Made by a program: the position numbers and the translations under genes | Part shown: piece after piece, positions 1 through 4,570 of the stretch | How positions within the stretch are numbered: the stretch's first letter is position 1 | Layout of the letters: every line of letters starts with the position of its first letter | Notes under the pieces: model-generated | The model's input: the letters and a program-made list of their open reading frames with translations, nothing else | What the model was told of the DNA's origin: nothing | Database searches by the model: none | Assembly: GCA_031119595.1 (NCBI GenBank) | Contig: JAVHXX010000351.1 | Span: forward strand, 1-5,083 | DNA length: 5,083 nt | Source: Patulibacter sp. | GTDB lineage: Bacteria; Actinomycetota; Thermoleophilia; Solirubrobacterales; Solirubrobacteraceae | Direction of reading: 5' to 3'

Positions 1-610
1 CGCCGGCGCCGCGCGCCAGGCCGCCGACGAGCTGCAGCCGCTTCGCGAGCGCCGGCGACAGCGACGCGGTCAGGTCGGCGATCGACGTTCCAGGGGCGCG
101 CTCGTAGTCGAGCGGCACGGCGTCGGCGGTGATCTCGGGGCGACGCACGACGTGGCGGTCGAGGTAGTGGCCGTGGTGGGCCCAGATGCCGTCGCCGAGG
201 TCGGCGCCCGGGTACCGGACCTGCAGCCGAGCGGGGCGTAGCCAGCGCGAGATCCGACGCAGCCGGAGGCTCGTGCGCATCGGAACCCGCATCGACGGCT
301 TCAGGTCGCGGTCGTCGGCGCGGAGCTCGTCGAGCCACGGCCGGACGAACGCGTGGTCGTGGTTCCCGGGCACCATGAGGACCTGGCGGTCCTTGCCGAG
401 CGCGTCGCCCATGGCCCGCAGCACCGGCTCCGCGGCCTCCATCGCAGCCGCCGGCCGCCCCTCGGCGAGCTCGACGGTGTCGCCCAGGAGGACGAGTCGG
501 TCCACGGTCTCGAGCGCGCCGCACAGCCGGTCGAGCGCCGCCGGATGACGGAGCACGTCCCGCCCGCCCCGCGACCCGAGATGGAGGTCGGAGATGACGA
601 GCGTCCGCAC
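1..610 (-). CDS. Calcineurin-like metallophosphoesterase (C-terminus cut by window edge)
   Basis: This is probably a cytoplasmic phosphoesterase using a two-metal centre; its substrate cannot be told from sequence. The GTG at 610-608 opens a frame without a stop to the left edge (203 residues visible). The family motifs appear in order: SDLHLG at residues 7-12 (metal ligands D8, H10), LLGDTVE at 41-47 (D44), PGNHDH at 81-86 (N83, H84) and AHHGHYLD at 144-151 (a histidine motif). The final GHxH-type motif is not obvious and may lie outside the window. There is no signal peptide or membrane segment in the visible part. The start is chosen because it puts the DxH motif at residue 8, as is usual, and because a TAGCGT hexamer ends 7 nt upstream. 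The gene follows the ABC1 kinase on the same strand after 63 nt, with a hairpin and its own promoter between, so co-transcription is not assumed. The fold is very likely; the substrate is unknown. Confidence 0.88.
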   Translation of the reverse strand, partial: MRTLVISDLHLGSRGGRDVLRHPAALDRLCGALETVDRLVLLGDTVELAEGRPAAAMEAAEPVLRAMGDALGKDRQVLMVPGNHDHAFVRPWLDELRADDRDLKPSMRVPMRTSLRLRRISRWLRPARLQVRYPGADLGDGIWAHHGHYLDRHVVRRPEITADAVPLDYERAPGTSIADLTASLSPALAKRLQLVGGLARGAG

Positions 611-617
611 GCGCCCG

Positions 618-623
618 ACGCTA
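618..623 (-). promoter_or_regulatory. -10 hexamer TAGCGT for a leaderless metallophosphoesterase mRNA
   Basis: On the minus strand TAGCGT is followed by 7 nt (CGGGCGC) and then the GTG start, so transcription would begin at or next to the start codon. No Shine-Dalgarno sequence and no convincing -35 box are visible. The same spacing occurs before three other genes in the window. Confidence 0.6.
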
Positions 624-635
624 CTGCGGGGCCGG

Positions 636-664
636 CGCGTCCGATCCCGCCACGTCCGGACGCG
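636..664 (-). terminator. GC hairpin after the ABC1 kinase gene
   Basis: A perfect 8-bp stem, cgcgtccg at 636-643 and cggacgcg at 657-664, encloses a 13-nt loop. It lies 9 nt past the kinase stop codon and before the -10 box of the metallophosphoesterase, which suits a terminator. No T-tract follows, so it would be the U-less kind proposed for actinobacteria. In such GC-rich DNA a stem of this size can also arise by chance. Confidence 0.35.
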
Positions 665-673
665 GCCGTGCGC

Positions 674-2215
674 TCAGGCAGCCGGCGGCGCGTCCTGGCC
701 GAGCAGCTCCGCGAGGCCGCTCTCGGGGTTCGCCAGCATCTCGAGCAGGATCCGCTGGACCACCGCGAGCACGTCGGCGTCGGGGGCGACGCTCGCCGCG
801 AAGCTCCCGAGGTAGAGCAGGTTCTTGAAGAACAGGACGAGGTCCGTCGGCATGCGGAAGCCGTTGCGGGCCAGGACCTGGAGGAGCCGGCCGAGCGTGA
901 TGCCGAGCTGGTCGAAGGTGACCTGCCCGCGGTCGCGGTGCTCCAGACGATCCATCTCGACCTGGAGTTCCTTCACGAGCGTGTCGATGTCGGCCTTGTG
1001 GTCGATGGCGCCGAAGGTCTTCATGGCCTCGATCTGGCCGCGGGCGTCGTTCGCGGCGAACGCCGCGAGGAAGTGCACGAGGCCGGCGCGCTGCTTGGCA
1101 TCGAGGCGGCCGGCGATCCCGAAGTCGACGAGCGAGAACCGGTCGTCATCCGTGATCAGGACGTTCCCCGCGTGGAGGTCGCCGTGGAAGATGCCGTGGA
1201 GGAGGGTCGCGTCGAGGACACCCTTGATGCCCTCGTAGAGCAGCCGCTCGCCGGCCTCGCGCTCGGGGAGGGCGATGCGCGCGTACGAGGCGCCGGGCAG
1301 GAACTCCATCACGAGCAGGCGCTCGGTCACCATGCCCGGGATCGGCCGCGGGGCGTGCATGTGCTCGGCGCCGAGGCTCTCGAGCACGGCCGTCGAATCG
1401 ACGAGGTTCGCAGCCTCGAGGCGGAAGTCGAGCTCGGCCAGCGACAGCTCCGCGAAGAGCTCGACGAACCCGGACAGGTTCGCCGAACGCGCGGCCGGGT
1501 GGAGCTTCTCGGCGGCCGCGGACGCGAGCGCGAGGGTCTCGATGTCGGCACGGAACTTGCGCAGCAGCTTCGGCCGGCGGACCTTCACCACGACCTCGGT
1601 GCCGTCGTCGAGGCGGCCGCGGTGGACCTGTCCGATGGAGCCGGCGGCGAGGGGTTCATCGTCGAGCCAGGCAAGCCGCGCGCGGAGGTCGCCGGTGAGC
1701 TCGCGGTCGATGATCGACTGGGCCACGCCGGGCCGCAGCGGCGGGGCCTCGTCGCGGCACCATGCGAACGCCTCGACCCACTCGTCGGGCAGCAGCCCGT
1801 TCGCGCTGGCGATGAACTGGCCGAGCTTCACGTACGCCGGGCCGCCCGCGCGGACGAGCCGCTGCGCGCGGTCGAGGGTGTCCTGCGAGGCCGTCGGCGC
1901 CTGCACGCGCAGCCCGACGGCGGCAGCCGCCGCAGCGAGCAGCTGGAAGGGCGCGTCGGGGGCGGCGGCGGTCGCCATGCGCCAGCCGGTCGACGCGAGC
2001 GAGGCGACGGTGTCGTGCCAGAGGCGCGGCGTGGCCAGGCTCTTCGCGTCGCGGGTGACGACCTTGCGGCGGCCGATCGCCTCCTCGTGCCAGCGCAGCG
2101 CCTGCTCGGTGAGGCCGGGGAACGCGGCGAGGCGCTGCGAGCTCCGGATCAGCGGCGGCAGCGAGGGCAGCGGCGGGGGCGTGGCGGCGCCGGACGGGGC
2201 GGTTCCTTCGGCCAT
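674..2215 (-). CDS. ABC1/AarF/UbiB-family atypical kinase-like protein
   Basis: This is a protein-kinase-like ATP-binding protein of the UbiB/COQ8/ABC1 family, whose members support isoprenoid-quinone or lipid metabolism as ATPases rather than ordinary protein kinases. With the ATG at 2215 it has 513 residues, a normal family length. The diagnostic KxGQ motif is KLGQ at 130-133. The Ala-rich nucleotide loop AAGSIGQVH is at 190-198, the VVVKV lysine is K211, and ELDFRLEAAN is at 261-270. The hinge is LLVMEFLPG at 300-308, the catalytic HGDLHAGN is at 344-351 and the metal-binding DFG is at 364-366. All key residues are present, so it should bind ATP. The first 110 residues are helical and Ala-rich; I see no clear C-terminal membrane helices. 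An in-frame GTG at 2233 and longer upstream extensions are possible, but the upstream codons look non-coding. A promoter and palindrome lie just upstream, diverging from the S4 gene. No quinone or lipid gene is adjacent, so the exact role is unknown. Confidence 0.93.
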   Translation of the reverse strand: MAEGTAPSGAATPPPLPSLPPLIRSSQRLAAFPGLTEQALRWHEEAIGRRKVVTRDAKSLATPRLWHDTVASLASTGWRMATAAAPDAPFQLLAAAAAAVGLRVQAPTASQDTLDRAQRLVRAGGPAYVKLGQFIASANGLLPDEWVEAFAWCRDEAPPLRPGVAQSIIDRELTGDLRARLAWLDDEPLAAGSIGQVHRGRLDDGTEVVVKVRRPKLLRKFRADIETLALASAAAEKLHPAARSANLSGFVELFAELSLAELDFRLEAANLVDSTAVLESLGAEHMHAPRPIPGMVTERLLVMEFLPGASYARIALPEREAGERLLYEGIKGVLDATLLHGIFHGDLHAGNVLITDDDRFSLVDFGIAGRLDAKQRAGLVHFLAAFAANDARGQIEAMKTFGAIDHKADIDTLVKELQVEMDRLEHRDRGQVTFDQLGITLGRLLQVLARNGFRMPTDLVLFFKNLLYLGSFAASVAPDADVLAVVQRILLEMLANPESGLAELLGQDAPPAA

Positions 2216-2236
2216 CGGCGGAGGATGACACACCGG

Positions 2237-2254
2237 ACCTACACCAGTGTAAGT
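2237..2254. promoter_or_regulatory. 18-bp imperfect palindrome, possible repressor operator at the kinase promoter
   Basis: On the plus strand ACCTACACCAGTGTAAGT pairs with itself at 7 of 9 positions about 2245/2246; the mismatches are the central pair and 2239/2252. Two further pairs (2235/2256 and 2234/2257) extend it after one mismatch. It covers the putative -10 box and transcription start of the kinase gene, where a repressor would block polymerase. Size and symmetry resemble operators of TetR-type dimeric repressors, but no regulator gene is in the window. Confidence 0.45.
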
Positions 2255-2275
2255 TCGCGGCGTGGGACCGGTCAC
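2246..2275 (-). promoter_or_regulatory. Promoter of the ABC1 kinase (GTGACC - 18 nt - TACACT)
   Basis: On the minus strand a -35-like GTGACC (2275-2270) and a -10-like TACACT (2251-2246) are 18 nt apart. A start about 7 nt further, at the G of 2238, gives a leader of about 23 nt before the ATG at 2215. That leader has no recognisable Shine-Dalgarno sequence. This is the only promoter in the window with a plausible -35 box and the only one predicted to make a leadered transcript. Confidence 0.45.
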
Positions 2276-2321
2276 GGAGCGGCGGCCCGTGCGTGCAGCC
2301 GCGGACCACGGCCGCGTCACG

Positions 2322-2327
2322 TAGCCT
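2322..2327 (+). promoter_or_regulatory. -10 hexamer TAGCCT for a leaderless S4-protein mRNA
   Basis: TAGCCT is followed by exactly 7 nt (CGATCAC) and then the GTG at 2335. No Shine-Dalgarno sequence precedes the start. The placement helps choose GTG 2335 over GTG 2293 as the start. Confidence 0.6.
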
Positions 2328-2334
2328 CGATCAC

Positions 2335-2550
2335 GTGAACGAGATCCCGATCCGAGGCGACATGATCCGGCTGGGCCAGCTCCTCAAGCTGAGCGGCCTC
2401 GCCGAGGACGGCGTGCACGCGAAGGAGATCCTCGCGAACGAGCACGTGTTCGTGAACGGCGAGCGCGACAACCGCCGCGGCCGCCAGCTCGTCCCCGGCG
2501 ACGAGGTCAACATCGACGGGACCAAGCTGCGCGTGGTCAGCGGCGGCTGA
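2335..2550 (+). CDS. Small free-standing S4-domain RNA-binding protein (YaaA/YbcJ-like)
   Basis: The 71-residue protein is essentially one S4 RNA-binding domain, the alpha-L fold that contacts structured RNA, often rRNA. The body from IRLGQLLKLSGL (11-22) through AKEILANEHVFVNGE (29-43), DNRRGRQL (45-52) and PGDEVNI (54-60) matches the pattern of the short bacterial YaaA/YbcJ group: LGQxLKL, then an xVxVNGExDxRRGRKL stretch and a GDxVxI strand. No catalytic domain is attached, unlike the pseudouridine synthases and tRNA synthetases that also carry S4. The start is GTG 2335, giving NEIPIRGDMIRLGQ, a family-like N-terminus, with a -10 box 7 nt upstream; the next in-frame ATG (residue 10) would trim conserved sequence. 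It diverges from the ABC1 kinase and converges on the FKBP gene, whose stop is 7 nt away. Its cytoplasmic RNA target, possibly ribosomal, is not established. Confidence 0.92.
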   Translation: MNEIPIRGDMIRLGQLLKLSGLAEDGVHAKEILANEHVFVNGERDNRRGRQLVPGDEVNIDGTKLRVVSGG

Positions 2551-2552
2551 CC
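2535..2552 (+). terminator. Hairpin over the S4 gene stop codon
   Basis: A perfect 7-bp stem (ggtcagc at 2535-2541, gctgacc at 2546-2552) with loop GGCG contains the TGA at 2548-2550. It lies at the junction of two convergent genes and could end transcription from either side. There is no T-tract. Confidence 0.3.
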
Positions 2553-2557
2553 GAGGG

Positions 2558-2935
2558 CTACTTGACCCCGATGAGGTCGACGACGAAGACCAGCGTCTCG
2601 TCGGGGGCGATCGCGCCGGGGGCGCCGCGCTTGCCGTAGGCGAGGGTCGGCGGGATGGTGATCTTGCGGCGACCGCCGACCTTCATGCCGTCGACACCCT
2701 GGTCCCAGCCCTGGATGACCTGGCCCTTGCCGAGGCCGAACTTGAAGGTCGAGCCACGGTTCCAGGAGGCGTCGAACTCCTTGCCGTTGCTCCACGCCTT
2801 GCCGACGTAGTGGACCTCGACGATGTGACCCGGGATCGCTTCGTCGCCGGTGCCCTCCACGATGTCCTCGATCTCCAGCTGGTAGGACGGCGCGCCCTCC
2901 GGGATCTCGAACTCGGGCTTCTCGCTGGTGCTCAT
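2558..2935 (-). CDS. FKBP-type peptidyl-prolyl cis-trans isomerase, cytoplasmic
   Basis: It catalyses cis-trans isomerisation of peptide bonds before proline and probably acts as a folding helper. From ATG 2935 it has 125 residues: a short acidic, Pro/Glu-containing N-terminus (1-20), then one FKBP domain. The binding-pocket residues known from human FKBP12 are all recognisable: Y43 in VHYVGK, F54 and D55 in EFDAS, F66, V73 and I74 before W77 in GQVIQGWDQG, Y100 in LAYG, and F117 in FVVDL. There is no signal peptide or trigger-factor/SlyD-type insert, so it is a minimal soluble form common in actinobacteria. The frame stays open far upstream, but the ATG is supported by the family-like N-terminus and by a TAGGAT hexamer 7 nt before it. 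It converges on the S4 gene and diverges from the RNB gene across 70 bp. Clients are unknown. Confidence 0.95.
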   Translation of the reverse strand: MSTSEKPEFEIPEGAPSYQLEIEDIVEGTGDEAIPGHIVEVHYVGKAWSNGKEFDASWNRGSTFKFGLGKGQVIQGWDQGVDGMKVGGRRKITIPPTLAYGKRGAPGAIAPDETLVFVVDLIGVK

Positions 2936-2942
2936 GGGCGGG

Positions 2943-2948
2943 ATCCTA
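2943..2948 (-). promoter_or_regulatory. -10 hexamer TAGGAT for a leaderless FKBP mRNA
   Basis: On the minus strand TAGGAT is followed by 7 nt (CCCGCCC) and the ATG at 2935. No -35 box is evident. The CCCGCCC spacer rules out a Shine-Dalgarno sequence close to the start. Confidence 0.6.
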
Positions 2949-2992
2949 GTTCGCGGCCGCGGCGCGATGCGGGCCCCGCGGAGACGGCCCGG

Positions 2993-2998
2993 TAGCGT
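2993..2998 (+). promoter_or_regulatory. -10 hexamer TAGCGT for a leaderless RNB-ribonuclease mRNA
   Basis: TAGCGT is followed by 7 nt (CGCGTCC) and the GTG at 3006. It has the same hexamer and spacing as the metallophosphoesterase promoter. It lies back to back with the FKBP promoter; the two predicted start points are 71 bp apart. Confidence 0.6.
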
Positions 2999-3005
2999 CG
3001 CGTCC

Positions 3006-4484
3006 GTGAGCCCCGCGCCCCGCATCGCCGCCCCCAGCACCGTCGCGGCGTCGGCACTGGCCGGCGGGCTCGCGCAGCTCGCCACGGAGCTCGAGCTGCC
3101 GGGCCCGTTCGCCGCGGACGCCCAGGCCGAGGCGACGGCCGCCACCGCCGATGGGCTCGCCGCGAACCGCCCCACGCTCGTCGGCGGCAACGCACGCGAG
3201 GATCACACCGACCTGCCACTGGTGACCCTCGACCCGCTCGGCAGCCGCGACCTCGACCAGGCCTTCGCCATCGAACCGGCCGAGGCCGGTGGCACGCGGC
3301 TGCACTACGCGATCGCCGACGTCGCCGCGCACGTGGCCCACGGCGGCGCGATCGACGCCGAGTCCCGCCGCCGCGGCGAGACCATCTACCTCCCCGGTCG
3401 CCGCCTGCCGCTCCATCCGCCGGAGCTCTCGGAGGGCGCGGCGAGCCTGCTCCCCGGCGAGCGGCGGCTCGCCGTGCTGTGGTCGATCGAGGTCGACGCC
3501 GCGGGCGACCTCCGGGAGACGCAGGTGCGCCGCGCGGTGGTGCGATCGACGGCGCAGCTCGACTACGCCTCGGCCGCCGCGGCGCTCGCCGCCGGCACGC
3601 CGCACCCGCAGATCGCGGCCCTCGCCGACCTCGGCCCACGGCTCGTCGCAACCGCACTGCGCCGCGGCGCGATCGACCTCCCGGAACCCGAGCAGGAACT
3701 CGTCGACGACGGCGCCGGCGGATTCACCGTGAGCTGGCTCCCACGCGACCCGGTCGAGGACTGGAACGCCCAGCTCTCGCTGCTCACGGGCCGCGCCGCG
3801 GCCCGTGTGATGCTCGAGGGCCGCAGCGGATTGCTGCGCACCCTTCCCCCACCGCCGCCCGACGCCGAGCCGCGGTTGCGCACCGTCGCCGCGGCCCTGC
3901 AGGTCGACTGGCCCGCGGGCGAGGCCCTCAGCACGCGACTGGCCCGGCTCGATCCCGGGGCCGCGCCCGACCTCGCCCTGATGGACGCCGCCCGTACCCT
4001 GCTGCGCGGCGCGGGCTACCTGCCGCTCACGGGCCAGACGCCCGAGCCCGGCACCGAGCTGCACGCTGCCGTGGCGGCGCCCTACGCGCACGTGACCGCG
4101 CCGCTGCGTCGGCTCGCGGATCGCTTCGCCACCGAGTGTGCGCTCGCCGTCGCCGCCGGCGTCGAGCCGCCGGACTGGGCGACCGCAGCCCTCCCCGACC
4201 TCCCGACGACCATGACGGCCGCGGGGCGCCGGTCGGGCGCCGTCGCCCGCGGCGTGATCGACCTGGCCGAGGCGATCGTGCTCGCGCCGCACGTCGGCGA
4301 GACATACGACGCGGCCGTGGTCGCCGTGACCCCGAAGGCGGCCGAGATCCGCCTCGACGACCCACCCGTGCAGGGCCGCGCCGATCCGGCAGGTCTCGTC
4401 GCCGGGAGCCGCCGGCGTGTGGTGCTGGTGTCCGCGGATCCGGGGAAGCGCAGCGTGCGCTTCGCGGCCGCCGCTGCAGACTGA
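3006..4484 (+). CDS. Short RNB-domain ribonuclease (RNase II/R-like)
   Basis: Probably a 3'-to-5' exoribonuclease of the RNase II/R superfamily in RNA decay or processing. The 492 residues are shorter than E. coli RNase II (644) or RNase R (813). Residues 1-70 are Ala-rich and helical, with no recognisable cold-shock domains. The RNB domain covers about 71-430: TLDPLGSRDLDQAF (74-87) holds the acidic cluster, HYAIADVAAHV is at 100-110, IYLPGRRLPLHPPELSEGAASL is at 127-148 (Y128 aligns with RNase II Y253), VEDWN at 250-254 aligns with the region of E390, and YAHVTAPLRR (360-369) is the family signature with the RNA-end arginine. Aligned to RNase II D201/D207/D209/D210, the ligands read D76, D82, D84 and Q85, so one Asp is Gln. 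Residues 431-492 are beta-rich, perhaps a reduced S1/OB domain. GTG 3006 is chosen because a -10 box ends 7 nt before it; the frame upstream overlaps the FKBP promoter. Activity is likely but unproven. Confidence 0.9.
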   Translation: MSPAPRIAAPSTVAASALAGGLAQLATELELPGPFAADAQAEATAATADGLAANRPTLVGGNAREDHTDLPLVTLDPLGSRDLDQAFAIEPAEAGGTRLHYAIADVAAHVAHGGAIDAESRRRGETIYLPGRRLPLHPPELSEGAASLLPGERRLAVLWSIEVDAAGDLRETQVRRAVVRSTAQLDYASAAAALAAGTPHPQIAALADLGPRLVATALRRGAIDLPEPEQELVDDGAGGFTVSWLPRDPVEDWNAQLSLLTGRAAARVMLEGRSGLLRTLPPPPPDAEPRLRTVAAALQVDWPAGEALSTRLARLDPGAAPDLALMDAARTLLRGAGYLPLTGQTPEPGTELHAAVAAPYAHVTAPLRRLADRFATECALAVAAGVEPPDWATAALPDLPTTMTAAGRRSGAVARGVIDLAEAIVLAPHVGETYDAAVVAVTPKAAEIRLDDPPVQGRADPAGLVAGSRRRVVLVSADPGKRSVRFAAAAAD

Positions 4485-4500
4485 AGCGCGGCGCGGTCCA

Positions 4501-4513
4501 CCGGCTCGGCCGG
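4501..4513. terminator. Small GC hairpin downstream of the RNB gene
   Basis: A 5-bp stem (ccggc, gccgg) with loop TCG lies 17 nt past the RNB stop codon. On its own it is weak; it is listed because it is the first of three hairpins between the convergent genes. Confidence 0.2.
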
Positions 4514-4530
4514 GCCGGGGTCGACCTCCT

Positions 4531-4549
4531 CGGGCGCCCTCGGCGCCCG
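4531..4549. terminator. Strong GC hairpin between convergent genes, likely bidirectional terminator
   Basis: A perfect 8-bp stem of G and C (cgggcgcc at 4531-4538, ggcgcccg at 4542-4549) with a 3-nt loop sits 46 nt after the RNB stop and 4 nt after the stop of the opposing gene. Position and strength suit a shared terminator; neither strand carries a T-tract. Confidence 0.45.
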
Positions 4550-4553
4550 GGCC

Positions 4554-4570
4554 TCACCGCTTCGCGGTGA
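4554..4570. terminator. Hairpin containing the stop codon of the surface-protein gene
   Basis: A perfect 7-bp stem (tcaccgc at 4554-4560, gcggtga at 4564-4570) with loop TTC (GAA on the coding strand) includes the TGA stop. It directly abuts the stronger hairpin at 4531-4549. It may assist termination of RNB transcripts or affect the end of the opposing mRNA. Confidence 0.3.

Noticed and set aside
2216..2320. A longer N-terminus for the ABC1 kinase.
   Set aside because: The upstream codons cover the promoter and palindrome and give an Arg/Thr-rich sequence without family similarity. GTG 2233 remains a weak alternative.
2293..2334. GTG 2293 as an earlier start for the S4 protein.
   Set aside because: It would add 14 residues unlike the family and include the TAGCCT -10 box in the coding region; GTG 2335 fits family length and promoter position.
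353..2338. A 661-codon plus-strand open frame antisense to the ABC1 kinase.
   Set aside because: It is an artefact of GC-rich codon use on the opposite strand: low-complexity Arg/Glu/Gly/Ala composition and no domain, while the minus strand has a full set of kinase motifs.
2953..2960. The gcggccgc palindrome as a regulatory operator.
   Set aside because: Short GC palindromes are common at this base composition and nothing else supports a binding site.
2936..3190. The upstream in-frame extension of the FKBP gene as part of the protein.
   Set aside because: It would overlap the RNB promoter and N-terminal coding region and adds an Ala/Ser-rich stretch with no FKBP similarity; the ATG at 2935 has a well placed -10 box.
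2946..4292. A 448-codon minus-strand open frame antisense to the RNB gene.
   Set aside because: Its translation is Arg/Gly-rich with no recognisable motif, and it spans a clear promoter and the RNB catalytic region on the plus strand.
3479..4570. A 363-codon plus-strand frame overlapping the RNB gene in another frame.
   Set aside because: It is almost entirely Arg/Ala/Gly/Pro, as expected for a shifted frame of a GC-rich gene, and it ends in the hairpin region.
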